The notes under the pieces were generated by a model that saw only the letters and a program-made list of their open reading frames with translations, did no database searches and had not been told where the DNA came from. Both the position numbers and the translations under genes were made by a program. Below are positions 7,528-15,931 of a stretch of 25,369 bases of DNA, piece by piece. Each line of letters opens with the position of its first letter. Positions within the stretch are counted from its first letter, which is position 1. The DNA comes from Mariprofundaceae bacterium (lineage in GTDB: Bacteria > Pseudomonadota > Zetaproteobacteria > Mariprofundales > Mariprofundaceae): positions 1 through 25,369 of the forward strand of contig JALVTX010000228.1 of the NCBI GenBank assembly GCA_027035825.1. Reading direction: 5' to 3'.

Positions 7528-8730
7528 ATGCAACCGCGCATGGAGCCGCCGGCACGGAAATGGCGGCAACACCTCACGCTGGAACTGCCCGAGACGCGGC
7601 CCGGCTGCGTCTGGATTCACGCCTGCTCGGTGGGCGAGGTCGGCTCCGTGGCGCCGCTGGCCGAGGCGCTGCTGGCGCGCGGGCTGCCCGTGCACCTCAC
7701 CGTGGTCACCCGCACCGGCCACGCCCATGCCCGGAAGCTGCTGGGCGACCACATCGGCCTCTCGTGGCTGCCGTGGGATGCGCCGGGACTGATGCAACGC
7801 TTCATTCGCCGGCTTGCGCCCGGACTGCTGCTGCTGGCCGAGACCGAGTTCTGGCCCGGCATGCTGCGCGCCTGCCGGTGGGCCGGCGCGCCCATTGTTG
7901 GCGTCAACACCCGCATCTCCGACCGCTCCTTCCCCCGCTACCGCGCCACGCGCTGGCTGTGGCGACGCTGGCTGTCGCCGGTGGCGCTGTTTCTGGCCCA
8001 GAGCGAGCTGGACGCCGAACGCCTGCGCGCCATGGGCGTGGAGGCCGCGCGCGTCCGGGTGGCAGGCAACCTGAAATACGCCGTCCGCGCCCCAGGCGTG
8101 GATGCCGCGGCCTTGCGCCGGCGGCTGGACGCCAGCCAGCAACGGCCCATCCTGCTGGCGGCCAGCACGCACGAAGGCGAGGAGGCGGCGCTGCTGGACA
8201 TGTGGCCCGAATGGCGGCGGGCGAGGCCCGACCTGCTGCTGGCGCTCGTGCCGCGTCATCCCGAGCGATTCGAGGCGGTGGCGCGGCTGGCGGAATCGCG
8301 CGGGTTCAGGCTGGCCCGCTGGTCGGCGGGGGATGCGCCGGCGGCGGCCGACCTCGTGCTGGTGGATGCGATGGGCGTGCTGGCCGGGCTGTATGCCGTG
8401 GCCGACATCGCCTTCATCGGCGGCAGCCTCGCGGACATCGGCGGCCATAACCCGCTGGAGGCGGCCGTTTGCGGGCGCGGCGCGATCACCGGCCCGCACG
8501 TGCAGAACTTCCGCGCCGTGATGCGGGACATGCAGCGGGCCGGCGCGGCCATCGTGGCCGCCGATGCCGGCGAGTTGAACGCGGCCATCCTGCGCCTGCT
8601 GCAACAGCCCGAGGAGCTGGCGCGGCTCAACGCCAGCGCCGCCGCCTTCATGCAGGACAAATCCGCCGTGCTGCCGCGCACGATGGCGGCCATCGAACCC
8701 TTTCTTCCCGAGGCGGCGCCATCGCCATGA
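7528..8730 (+). CDS. waaA: 3-deoxy-D-manno-octulosonic acid (Kdo) transferase WaaA
   Basis: WaaA transfers Kdo from CMP-Kdo to the lipid A precursor on the cytoplasmic face of the inner membrane. The sequence has the N-terminal catalytic motif HACSVGEVGS (the conserved Glu is about residue 37), AETEFWPGMLRAC, VAGNLKYAVRAP, and the C-terminal nucleotide-sugar site GGSLADIGGHNPLEAA. At about 400 residues it is shorter than the 425-residue E. coli enzyme. The usual N-terminal hydrophobic anchor is missing, and no hydrophobic stretch precedes it even if read upstream to fliW. ATG 7528 is the first plausible start; CTG 7492 is an alternative. It overlaps lpxK by 4 bases (ATGA) and opens the LPS block. 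Confidence 0.92.
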   Translation: MQPRMEPPARKWRQHLTLELPETRPGCVWIHACSVGEVGSVAPLAEALLARGLPVHLTVVTRTGHAHARKLLGDHIGLSWLPWDAPGLMQRFIRRLAPGLLLLAETEFWPGMLRACRWAGAPIVGVNTRISDRSFPRYRATRWLWRRWLSPVALFLAQSELDAERLRAMGVEAARVRVAGNLKYAVRAPGVDAAALRRRLDASQQRPILLAASTHEGEEAALLDMWPEWRRARPDLLLALVPRHPERFEAVARLAESRGFRLARWSAGDAPAAADLVLVDAMGVLAGLYAVADIAFIGGSLADIGGHNPLEAAVCGRGAITGPHVQNFRAVMRDMQRAGAAIVAADAGELNAAILRLLQQPEELARLNASAAAFMQDKSAVLPRTMAAIEPFLPEAAPSP

Positions 8731-9749
8731 ACCCGGCCGGACGGATCGAGCGCCTCTGGTGGCGCGAGGCGCCGCCGCCAGCATGGCTGCGGGCGATCAG
8801 CCGCCTCTATCGCGCCGTCAGCCGCCGACATCTGGCGCACAGGGCCGCGCGGGCCATCGCGCCGCCGGTTCCGCTGATCTCGGTGGGCAACATCACCGTC
8901 GGCGGCAGCGGCAAGACGCCGTTCGTGATCTGGCTGTGCGAGGAGCTTGCGCGGCGCGACTACCGTCCCGTCATCCTGTGCCGGGGCGATGGCGGCCGGC
9001 TGCGCGACCCGCGCCAGGTCAAGGCCGATGACGATGCAAGCGAAGTGGGCGACGAGGCGCTGCTCCTGGCGCGTTCGTCCAGCTGCCCGGTCGTGGCCGG
9101 CCGCGACCGCGTGGCCGGCGCACGGCTGGCGGCCGAATACGGCGACGTCATCGTGCTGGACGATGGCTTCCAGTACCGGCAACTGATGCGCGACTGCGAC
9201 ATCGTGCTCGTGCCGGCCGAGGGCATCGGCAACGGCGGCCTGTTGCCGGCCGGGCCTCTGCGCGAGCAGCCATCGGCGCTGGCTCGCGCCGACATCCTCG
9301 TTCGCACCGGCGAGGGGCAGGCACGGCCGCTGGACGGGATTCGCGGCGCAATCCGCGAATGGCGCTGGCGGGCGCGCCCGGGAAAACCCACGCAGATCGC
9401 GGGGCCGGCCGCGCCCATGCCCAAAGAGGTGCTGGCCGCCTGCGCCATCGCACGCCCGGAGCGTTTCGTTCGGTCGCTGGACGGGCTGGGCCTGCGAGCA
9501 GTGGAAACGGCATGGTTTCCCGATCACCACCGTTTTCGCCCCGCCGAGGCGCGACGGCTGGCCGCCTCGCCGCTGCCGGTGATCGTGACCGCGAAGGACG
9601 CCGTCAAGCTGCTTCCCGTCTGGCCCGAAGGCACGCCCCTGTGGGTGCTGCCGCTCGCGGGCGAGGGTGAAGAAGGGTTGCCGGACGCCATCGTTGCGAC
9701 CATGCTTTCCCGTCGTCGCGCGCCCCTGGGGCGCGATCAATCCTCGTAA
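8727..9749 (+). CDS. lpxK: Tetraacyldisaccharide 4'-kinase LpxK
   Basis: LpxK phosphorylates the 4' position of the lipid A disaccharide to make lipid IVA, using ATP at the inner membrane. The 340-residue protein has the unusual LpxK Walker A (VGNITVGGSGKTP, residues ~53-65), an Asp-rich VIVLDDGFQYRQL motif, and the C-terminal AWFPDHHRFRPAEARRL followed by VIVTAKDAVKLLPVW. All are diagnostic of the family. The start overlaps the waaA stop. Pairing waaA with lpxK places Kdo transfer and the preceding kinase step in one transcript. Confidence 0.95.
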   Translation: MNPAGRIERLWWREAPPPAWLRAISRLYRAVSRRHLAHRAARAIAPPVPLISVGNITVGGSGKTPFVIWLCEELARRDYRPVILCRGDGGRLRDPRQVKADDDASEVGDEALLLARSSSCPVVAGRDRVAGARLAAEYGDVIVLDDGFQYRQLMRDCDIVLVPAEGIGNGGLLPAGPLREQPSALARADILVRTGEGQARPLDGIRGAIREWRWRARPGKPTQIAGPAAPMPKEVLAACAIARPERFVRSLDGLGLRAVETAWFPDHHRFRPAEARRLAASPLPVIVTAKDAVKLLPVWPEGTPLWVLPLAGEGEEGLPDAIVATMLSRRRAPLGRDQSS

Positions 9750-9758
9750 CGGAGCCCG

Positions 9759-9932
9759 ATGATGCTGGACAAGGAACTGATGGAGATTCTGGTCTGCCCC
9801 CAATGCAAGGGAAAGGTGCGCTACAACGACGCGAAAGACGGGCTCGTGTGCGACGCCTGTCGGCTGGAATATCCGATCCGCGATGACATCCCGGTGATGC
9901 TGGTGGACGAGGCGCGGAAGCTGGACGACTGA
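9759..9932 (+). CDS. Trm112-family zinc-ribbon protein (YcaR-like)
   Basis: This 57-residue open frame encodes a Trm112-like protein: MLDKELMEILVCPQCKGKV, then CDACRLEYPIRDDIPVML. Two CxxC pairs (C13/C16 and C31/C34) can bind zinc. In eukaryotes Trm112 is an activating partner of methyltransferases; the role of the bacterial YcaR group is not settled. It has a Shine-Dalgarno GGAG at 9751-9754 and follows lpxK by 9 bases. In E. coli the homologue also sits close to lpxK, so the link to lipid A genes is conserved. A class I methyltransferase lies two genes downstream, which makes a partnership possible but unproven. ATG 9762 is an alternative start. Confidence 0.9.
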   Translation: MMLDKELMEILVCPQCKGKVRYNDAKDGLVCDACRLEYPIRDDIPVMLVDEARKLDD

Positions 9933-9933
9933 C

Positions 9934-10845
9934 GTGTCCGAGCGGCTGCAAATCGCGCTGCTGCGCGGCCTGTTCCGGATGCTGGCCTGGTTGCCGCCGC
10001 GCCTGACGGGCGCCGTGGGCGCGGGACTGGGCCGCGCGGCCTTCTACCTGCATGGTCGCCGCCGCGCCATCGCCGTACGCAACGTCACCCGCATCTATCC
10101 GGAGCGGAACCGGCGCTGGCGGCAACGCGTCGCGCGCGAGTCCTTCGCCGAGCTGGGCCGCGTCATCATGGAATTGCCGCACGTGTTCCTGCGCCCGAAG
10201 GCATGGCTGCAAGCGCGCGTCACGGTGGAAAACGAGGCCTGCCTGCGCGAGGCGCTGGCCGAAAACCAGGGCGTCATCGTCACCGCCTGCCATCATGGCA
10301 ACTGGGAGCTCGGCGCGCTGATGTTCTCGCTGCTTGGCTTCGAAGCGGACATGCTCTACCGCCCGCTGCGCCACGCCGGGGCGGATGCGCTGCTCAAGGA
10401 GTGGCGCGAGCGCTTTAGCGCGCGCCTGCACGCCCGCCGGGAATCGCTGAAATGGCTGCCCCGCGCCCGTAGGCGCAATGCCGTGGTCGCCCTGATGGTG
10501 GATCAGCACATCGGCGATGGCGAGCCGGTTCCCTTTCTGGGCCACCTGGCCAACACGCTGATGCTGCCCGCCGTCACGGCGCTGAAGCACGACATGCCCG
10601 TGCTGAGTGTGGCGCTGATGCGCGAGGGGCGGGACTTCCGCTTCCGGCTTCGCTTCTGGCGGGTGGATGCGCCGTCGCCCGTCGGCCACAGGGCCCTTGA
10701 CGCCTTTCGCCTGATGCAAGCCATCAACGACAGCTTCGATGCTGTCATTCGCCAGCGTCCCGAACTGTGGATGTGGAGCCACCAGCGCTGGAAGCTGCTC
10801 GAAGAGCAGCCCGACATCGCCGAGGCCGTGCATGGCACGCCATAG
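9934..10845 (+). CDS. Lipid A biosynthesis late acyltransferase (LpxL/HtrB family)
   Basis: The family adds secondary acyl chains from acyl-ACP to Kdo2-lipid IVA at the inner membrane. The 303-residue protein has the catalytic HX4E motif (CHHGNWELGAL; H120 and E125), an N-terminal hydrophobic segment, and the late conserved block ALMVDQHIGDGEPVPFLGH followed by TALKHDMPVLSVALMRE. It ends in the usual PELWMWSHQRWK. It starts at GTG 9934, one base after the Trm112-like gene's stop, without a clear Shine-Dalgarno, so it is probably coupled. Whether it acts as LpxL or LpxM cannot be decided from sequence alone; only one such gene is present here. Confidence 0.93.
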   Translation: MSERLQIALLRGLFRMLAWLPPRLTGAVGAGLGRAAFYLHGRRRAIAVRNVTRIYPERNRRWRQRVARESFAELGRVIMELPHVFLRPKAWLQARVTVENEACLREALAENQGVIVTACHHGNWELGALMFSLLGFEADMLYRPLRHAGADALLKEWRERFSARLHARRESLKWLPRARRRNAVVALMVDQHIGDGEPVPFLGHLANTLMLPAVTALKHDMPVLSVALMREGRDFRFRLRFWRVDAPSPVGHRALDAFRLMQAINDSFDAVIRQRPELWMWSHQRWKLLEEQPDIAEAVHGTP

Positions 10846-11506
10846 CGCCATCGGCAAGGCGCGCTGGCTGGCTGCGCAGCGGGCGTGGCTGGAACGCTGG
10901 CGCGAACCCGGCACGCTGGATCGCGAGAACGCGCGCATCGAGCGCGACTATGCGCCCATCCTGCGCGCTTGGGGTGAGACGACGCGCGAAAACCCAAGCA
11001 TCCTCGACCTTGGCTGCGGCCCCGCCTGCCCGGCCCGCTTCATCGAGAAAGGCGACAAGACCTGGCTGGACCCGATGCTCGATGATTTGCGCCGCCTCTT
11101 CCCCGGCCGCCTGCCCAAGGGCCGGCATCTGGCCACGCCGGCGGAGAATATCCCCGCCCCCGACGCCGCCTTCGACATCATCGTCTGCGTGGACGCGCTG
11201 GATCGCTTCATGAATCCCGAACTGGCCCTGCACGAGGCGCAGCGCGTGATTCGCCCGGACGGCGTGCTGATCGTGGGGCTGCCGACCTTCCCTGAGCCGC
11301 TGGTGCGCGCCCGAAATTTCGCGGAACATTTCCTGCCCGCGCTGCGTAACGAGGCGCACCCGTATTCCTACACCCTGCACGGCCTGCGCAAGACGCTGGC
11401 CCGGCATTTCGACCTCAAGGAGGAGCGCGCCCTGCCCGAAACCAGCCCCGCCGATGCTCGCCTCTTCGGACGCGAATACGCGCTGGTCTGCAAGCCCCGC
11501 GCCTGA
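10832..11506 (+). CDS. Class I SAM-dependent methyltransferase (type 11-like)
   Basis: This 224-residue soluble protein has the SAM-binding motif I (ILDLGCGPACPARF, around residues 53-66), an acidic motif II region (KTWLDPMLDDL), and the post-motif stretch FDIIVCVDALDRFMNPELAL, then EAQRVIRPDGVLIVGLPTF. These features define the methyltransferase-11 group, but the substrate cannot be read from sequence. It overlaps the acyltransferase by 14 bases and is embedded between lipid A and heptosyltransferase genes. A role in methylating an LPS sugar or lipid precursor is an inference from context. ATG 10832 is chosen as the first start after the conserved end of the previous gene. Confidence 0.8.
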   Translation: MARHSAIGKARWLAAQRAWLERWREPGTLDRENARIERDYAPILRAWGETTRENPSILDLGCGPACPARFIEKGDKTWLDPMLDDLRRLFPGRLPKGRHLATPAENIPAPDAAFDIIVCVDALDRFMNPELALHEAQRVIRPDGVLIVGLPTFPEPLVRARNFAEHFLPALRNEAHPYSYTLHGLRKTLARHFDLKEERALPETSPADARLFGREYALVCKPRA

Positions 11507-11519
11507 CACGCCCATCAAC

Positions 11520-12506
11520 GTGCACGACCCCTGCCGTCATCTGGTGCTGCAACCGCCCAACTGGCTGGGCGATGTCGTCATGGCGCAGCCGGCCATGCGC
11601 GCCTTCATCGCCGCATGGAAGCCGGAGCGCGTCAGCATCTGGGGGCGGCCGTGGCTGGCCGATGCGCTTCCGTTCCTGGATTTGCCCGGCGCGCGCTTTG
11701 AATCGCAAATGCCGCGCGGCGCGGACGCGGCGGTGATGTTTCCGAACAGCTTTCGCGCCGCGTGGGTGGCCGCAACCAGCGGCGCCAGGCGGCGCATCGG
11801 CTTCCGCGGCCAGTGGCGGCGGGCATTGCTCACCGATGCCCCGGCCCCGCGCGTGAGCCTGCGCCATGACCATCATCGCGAATATTTCCTTGATCTCGCC
11901 GAGCAGATGGGCATTGAGCCGACCGAACGCGAGGTGCGCCTCGCCGCGCCGGAGGATGCGCGCGCGACGGCCGAGGCGCTGTTGCGCGAACGGGGGCTTG
12001 CGCCTGAAAACACGATCGCGCTGGCGCCCGGCGCGCAGTTCGGCGGCGCCAAGCGCTGGCCGGCCGAAGCCTGGTCTTGCGTGGCGGAAGCGCTCTCGGC
12101 GCGCGGCTGGCATCTCGTGGTGCTGGGCACGCCAGCCGAGCGCGAAACCGGCGAGGCCGTGATGGCGCGCGCCACGGGACCCGCCTGGAACGCCGCCGGC
12201 GAGACCTCGCTGAAGCAGGCGCTGGGCCTGCTCGCCGCCTGCCGCGCGCTGCTCTGCAACGATTCGGGCCTGATGCACGCGGCGGCAGGGATGGGGCAAC
12301 CCGTGGTGGCCATCTTCGGCGCCACCGATCCCGCCCGCACCGCCCCCTCGGGGCCGCGGGCGCGCGTGCTTTACCGACCGGCGGCATGCAGCCCCTGCCT
12401 CAAGCGCGAGTGCCGCACCCCCGGCCACCCCTGCATGGGCAACATCCTGCCCGAGGACGTGGAGCGCGCCTGCCTCGCGACCTTGGCGGACAACGAAGCC
12501 GCGTGA
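11520..12506 (+). CDS. waaF: ADP-heptose:LPS heptosyltransferase II (WaaF-like, GT9)
   Basis: GT9 enzymes add L-glycero-D-manno-heptose from ADP-heptose to the LPS inner core. The N-terminal LVLQPPNWLGDVVMAQPAMR is typical of heptosyltransferase II. The donor-binding region includes ALAPGAQFGGAKRWPAEAW and NDSGLMHAAAGMGQPVVAIF. A cysteine-containing tail (SPCLKRECRTPGHPCMGNI) also fits WaaF. GTG 11520 places the start just before the conserved strand and follows the methyltransferase stop by 13 bases. An in-frame ATG at 11454 would add 22 unconserved residues and overlap that gene by 53 bases. The stop overlaps the waaC start. The waaF name rests on motif flavour and order relative to waaC. 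Confidence 0.88.
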   Translation: MHDPCRHLVLQPPNWLGDVVMAQPAMRAFIAAWKPERVSIWGRPWLADALPFLDLPGARFESQMPRGADAAVMFPNSFRAAWVAATSGARRRIGFRGQWRRALLTDAPAPRVSLRHDHHREYFLDLAEQMGIEPTEREVRLAAPEDARATAEALLRERGLAPENTIALAPGAQFGGAKRWPAEAWSCVAEALSARGWHLVVLGTPAERETGEAVMARATGPAWNAAGETSLKQALGLLAACRALLCNDSGLMHAAAGMGQPVVAIFGATDPARTAPSGPRARVLYRPAACSPCLKRECRTPGHPCMGNILPEDVERACLATLADNEAA

Positions 12507-13543
12507 GAATCCTCATCGTCAAGCTTTCCGCCTTCGGCGACATCATCCATGCCTTGCCGGCCCTGGACGACCTGCGCCGCCAGCCCGAACAGCCAGAAAT
12601 CCACTGGCTGGTGGACGCCCGCTACGCCTTCGTCACCGAAGTGTTGCCGCCGGACGTGCAGGTGCATGTGGCGCCGCTGAAGGCCGGGGACTGGCGCGGC
12701 GTGCTGCGCGCCATCCGCGAGCTGCGGGCGCTGCGCTTCGATGCCGTGCTCGATTTGCAGGGCCTCATCAAGTCCGCCGTGCTGGCGCGGCTGGCCGGCG
12801 CGCCGGTGTTCGGCCTGGATGCCCGGCAGATGCGCGAACAGCCGGCCCGCTGGCTGGAGCGTTGCACGTCCTTCCATCCGGACGATCGGCACATCGTGCA
12901 GCAGCTTCGCCGCGTTGCGGCCGCGCCCTTCGCCTCCGACTCCGAACCCCCTGTCGAGAAAGCCGGGCCACCGGATGCCCCCATCCCCTATCGCCCGCCG
13001 TGCATCCCGCTCACCGACGCGATACGGACGGCGGCGGACGAGACCCTGCGAGGCTGGGCGCTTGATGAACCGTATATCTGGCTGCATCTGGGCGGCGGCT
13101 GGGCCACCAAGCAATTGCCCGAGGATACGTGGCGCGCGGTGGCCGAAGGCGCGACAGAACGCGGGTTGACCCCCGTGCTCGGCTGGGGGAATCCCCGCGA
13201 ACGCAAACGCGCCCGGCAACTCGGGCAGCTTGCCCCCAACGCCTTCGTGCCGCCACGGCGACTGCCGATGCCATCCCTGTGCGGCGTGCTTGCCCGCGCC
13301 CGGGCCGTGATCGGCGCCGACACGGGCGTGGTGCACCTGGCGGCAGCGCTGGGAACGCCCACCATCAGCTTCTGGGGGCCGTCGGCCAGCTGGCGCAGCG
13401 GGCCACAAGGGCCGGCCGACCGTCATGTGGAATCCAACCCGCCCTGCGGCCCCTGCTTCCGGCGCACCTGCGACCAGTTCGTGTGCATGGATATGATTCG
13501 CGCCGGCGATATACTGGCGGCCCTTGATGAGATTCGTTCGTAA
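12503..13543 (+). CDS. waaC: ADP-heptose:LPS heptosyltransferase I (WaaC-like, GT9)
   Basis: WaaC adds the first heptose to Kdo in the LPS inner core. The 346-residue protein starts MRILIVKLSAFGDIIHALPA, the classic heptosyltransferase I signature (VK-S-GD). It continues with VLDLQGLIKSAVLARLAGAP and the C-terminal donor site GADTGVVHLAAALGTPTISF. The GTG start at 12503 overlaps the waaF stop (GTGA), and the next gene starts inside its 3' end. A Pro-rich segment around residues 155-170 is longer than in E. coli WaaC and may be a flexible linker. It forms a tight waaF-waaC pair. Confidence 0.93.
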   Translation: MRILIVKLSAFGDIIHALPALDDLRRQPEQPEIHWLVDARYAFVTEVLPPDVQVHVAPLKAGDWRGVLRAIRELRALRFDAVLDLQGLIKSAVLARLAGAPVFGLDARQMREQPARWLERCTSFHPDDRHIVQQLRRVAAAPFASDSEPPVEKAGPPDAPIPYRPPCIPLTDAIRTAADETLRGWALDEPYIWLHLGGGWATKQLPEDTWRAVAEGATERGLTPVLGWGNPRERKRARQLGQLAPNAFVPPRRLPMPSLCGVLARARAVIGADTGVVHLAAALGTPTISFWGPSASWRSGPQGPADRHVESNPPCGPCFRRTCDQFVCMDMIRAGDILAALDEIRS

Positions 13544-14306
13544 GCTTTTGATCTGCCTGGCGCTGGCCGCCTGGCCAGCGTTGGCGGCCCAGGCCGCGCC
13601 CGGTTCAGACAGCGCCAAGGCCGCGCGCCTGCCGGCCTGCATGCCCTATGTCGGCGAGTCCATGCGTTTCAACGTCGGCTGGGAGTTCATCAATGCCGGC
13701 GTCGCCGAGATGCGCGTGGAACGGGCGCGGGACGGCTACCGGGTGGACACCCGCGCGCGCAGCAACAAGCTGCTGGATATCTTCCACAAGGTGCGCGACC
13801 GGCTCATCTCCGAGGGCATCTGCCGCGGCGACAGGCTGCAAAGCACGCTGTTCGACGTCACCCAGAACGAAGGGCATTATCATGCCCGCAAGACCGTCCG
13901 TTTCCTGTGGAAAAAGAACAAGGTCGTGCGCACCAAGGGCGGCAAGACCGAAACCTTCGATGTGCCGGCCGGGCACCTGAACGCGCTGGACGCCTTCTTC
14001 GCCGTCCGGAAAATGAAGCTCAAGCCCGGTGACGTGGTGAGCGTGCCGCTGTTCGACTCGCGCAAGCGTTACATGGTGGAAGTGCGCGTGCTCGGCCGGA
14101 AGAGGCTGCGCGCGCCGTGGGGAGAACGCGTGCGCTGCATCGTCATCGAACCGAAGCTGAAGACGAAGGGCATTTTCGCCAGCAAGGGCAAGGTAAAAAT
14201 CTGGCTCACCGACGATGCGCGGCACATCCCGCTGAAGATGGTGGCGCAAATCAAGTTTGGCCACATCGTGGCGCGGCTGGCGCGCTACGAACGGCGGGGC
14301 GGATGA
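13527..14306 (+). CDS. DUF3108 exported protein of unknown function
   Basis: This 259-residue protein has a signal peptide (MRFVRKLLICLALAAWPALA, cleavage near AQA). The mature part matches the DUF3108 pattern: GESMRFNVGWEFINAGVAEM, then SNKLLDIFHKVRDRLISE, a central VPAGHLNALDAFFAVRKMKL, and a C-terminal VKIWLTDDARHIPLKMVAQI. The beta-rich, charged sequence suggests a periplasmic or outer-membrane-associated beta protein. The biochemical role is unknown. It overlaps waaC by 17 bases and is followed by a glycosyltransferase with an ATGA overlap, so it belongs to the LPS transcript. ATG 13527 is preferred over TTG 13524. Confidence 0.85.
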   Translation: MRFVRKLLICLALAAWPALAAQAAPGSDSAKAARLPACMPYVGESMRFNVGWEFINAGVAEMRVERARDGYRVDTRARSNKLLDIFHKVRDRLISEGICRGDRLQSTLFDVTQNEGHYHARKTVRFLWKKNKVVRTKGGKTETFDVPAGHLNALDAFFAVRKMKLKPGDVVSVPLFDSRKRYMVEVRVLGRKRLRAPWGERVRCIVIEPKLKTKGIFASKGKVKIWLTDDARHIPLKMVAQIKFGHIVARLARYERRGG

Positions 14307-15130
14307 TGCCCGAACCCCCGTCAATCGCCGTCATTATTTCCGCTTACAATGCCCCGGACTTCCTGCGCCTGGCCCTGGAAGCATGGATGCGGCAGACCGA
14401 CAAACGCTTCCGCGTCTATGTCGCCGACGACGGATCAGACGATGCAACGAAAGCGCTGATTCAGCGCGCCCAGGACGCCAGCCCGATCCCCATCGAGCAT
14501 GTCTGGCACGAGGACAAGGGCTTTCGCAAGGCACGCATTCACAATATTGCGCTGTCCCGCGCGCGCGAACCCTACGTGCTGCTCACCGATGGCGACTGCC
14601 TGCCGCCGCCCGATCTCGTGGCCATTCACCGCCGCCTCGCCACTCCCGGTTGTTTCATGAGCGGCAGCCGCATCTTGCTATCACGCGCCTTCACCGAGCG
14701 CCTCATTGCAGGCCGCTCAACCGTGCCTGTCTCACGCCCCGGTTGGATCGCGCGGCGGCTCAGGGGCGACATCAATCGCATCATGCCCCTGCTGCTGCCG
14801 CCGTTCTCAACTTCGCCGCACCAGAGGCTTGAGGGCATCCGCGGCTGCCATCTGGCCTGCTGGCGCGAGGACTTGGAGACCATCAACGGCTTCGATGAAA
14901 GCTACGAGGGCTGGGGCCGGGAGGACTCCGACCTGGCCGCGCGGCTGTTTCATGCTGGCGTGAAGCGCCGCGACCTGCGCGGCGCGCCCGTGCTGCACCT
15001 GTGGCATCGGGAAGCCAGCCGGGAGCGGCTGGACGACAACGACGCCATGCTCCGGCAGTGCCTGGCGGAGAAGCGCGTCCGGGCGCGGCAAGGCTTGCAA
15101 GAACTCCAGGGCCAGGGGGCAAACGCATGA
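14303..15130 (+). CDS. GT2 glycosyltransferase with galactosyltransferase-like C-terminal domain
   Basis: This 275-residue enzyme has a GT-A fold N-terminus (IAVIISAYNAPDFLRLALEA, YVADDGSDDATKALI, then the DxD-like LLTDGDCLPPP). It also has a C-terminal acceptor/metal motif GFDESYEGWGREDSDLAARL, typical of the Glyco_transf_7C group. There is no membrane segment. It probably adds a hexose or amino sugar to the LPS core at the cytoplasmic face; the sugar cannot be named from the sequence. The start (tandem ATG 14303/14306) overlaps the DUF3108 stop, and the stop overlaps the next GT2, keeping the operon tight. Confidence 0.87.
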   Translation: MMPEPPSIAVIISAYNAPDFLRLALEAWMRQTDKRFRVYVADDGSDDATKALIQRAQDASPIPIEHVWHEDKGFRKARIHNIALSRAREPYVLLTDGDCLPPPDLVAIHRRLATPGCFMSGSRILLSRAFTERLIAGRSTVPVSRPGWIARRLRGDINRIMPLLLPPFSTSPHQRLEGIRGCHLACWREDLETINGFDESYEGWGREDSDLAARLFHAGVKRRDLRGAPVLHLWHREASRERLDDNDAMLRQCLAEKRVRARQGLQELQGQGANA

Positions 15131-15909
15131 CGCGGCCGAAACTCTCCGTTTATATCCTTGCCTACAACGAGGCGGACAAGATCGGCGACGCCATCGCGAG
15201 CGCCCAAGGCTGGGCCGATGAAATCGTGGTGGCGGATTCCGCCAGCACGGATGGCACGCCGGAAATCGCCGAGCGCATGGGCGCGCGCGTGGTGCAAATC
15301 CCGTTCCGCACCTTCGGCCAGCTCCGCAACGATGCCATCGCCTCCTGCACGCATGACTGGATATTCAGCCTGGATGCCGACGAACGCATGACGGACGAGG
15401 CCAGGCAGGAAATCGACGCCGTGCTGCAACATCCCGAGGCGGATTTGTATTTCATCCCCAGAAAGAACCTGTTCCTCGGCCGCTGGATCAAGCATGGCGG
15501 ATGGTATCCCGACTATCGCCAACCCCAGCTCTTCCGCAAGGGCGCGCTGCGCTTCAAGGATGAAGATGAAGTGCATGAGCGCTGGGATGCCAACGGACGC
15601 ATTAGGCGCCTCCAGCAGCCCATCATCCAGATACCCTTTCAGAATCTTGAGCAATTGCTGCACAAGGCAAACCGCTACTCCTCGCTTGGCGCGCGGAAAC
15701 TGGCGCGCCGGAACAAGCGCGTGAGCATGGGCCAGGCGCTCGCGCACGGCATCTGGGCCTTTGTCCGCATCTATGTCCTCAAGCTCGGCTTCCTCGATGG
15801 CTGGCCGGGCTTCGTCATCGCGCTGGGGAACTTCGAGGGCACGTTCTACCGCTACGCCAAGGCGGTGGAACTGCATCGGACGCGGCAAGCGCCGCCCGAT
15901 GCCGACTGA
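15127..15909 (+). CDS. WaaE/LgtF-like GT2 glycosyltransferase (LPS inner core)
   Basis: The 260-residue protein begins LSVYILAYNEADKIGDAIAS and continues ADEIVVADSASTDGTPEIAE, RTFGQLRNDAIASCTHDWIF and SLDADERMTDEARQEID. This is the WaaE/KdtX/LgtF family, whose studied members add beta-glucose to heptose I of the inner core. The later KNLFLGRWIKHGGWYPDYRQ and FRKGALRFKDEDEVHERW are also family-typical. It overlaps the preceding GT2 by 4 bases. Its stop at 15909 is followed by the inverted-repeat element, so it ends this transcript block in the present arrangement. Confidence 0.88.
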   Translation: MTRPKLSVYILAYNEADKIGDAIASAQGWADEIVVADSASTDGTPEIAERMGARVVQIPFRTFGQLRNDAIASCTHDWIFSLDADERMTDEARQEIDAVLQHPEADLYFIPRKNLFLGRWIKHGGWYPDYRQPQLFRKGALRFKDEDEVHERWDANGRIRRLQQPIIQIPFQNLEQLLHKANRYSSLGARKLARRNKRVSMGQALAHGIWAFVRIYVLKLGFLDGWPGFVIALGNFEGTFYRYAKAVELHRTRQAPPDAD

Positions 15910-15931
15910 CACAAGACAAGCAACGGCGTCG

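Noticed and set aside
7360..8784. 474-codon open frame on the - strand opposite waaA
   Set aside because: It is a shadow of the GC-rich waaA/lpxK genes with Gln/His/Arg-rich low-complexity sequence and no recognisable motif.
11454..11519. Longer WaaF from ATG 11454
   Set aside because: The 22 extra residues are unconserved and overlap the methyltransferase by 53 bases; GTG 11520 places the start at the conserved strand.
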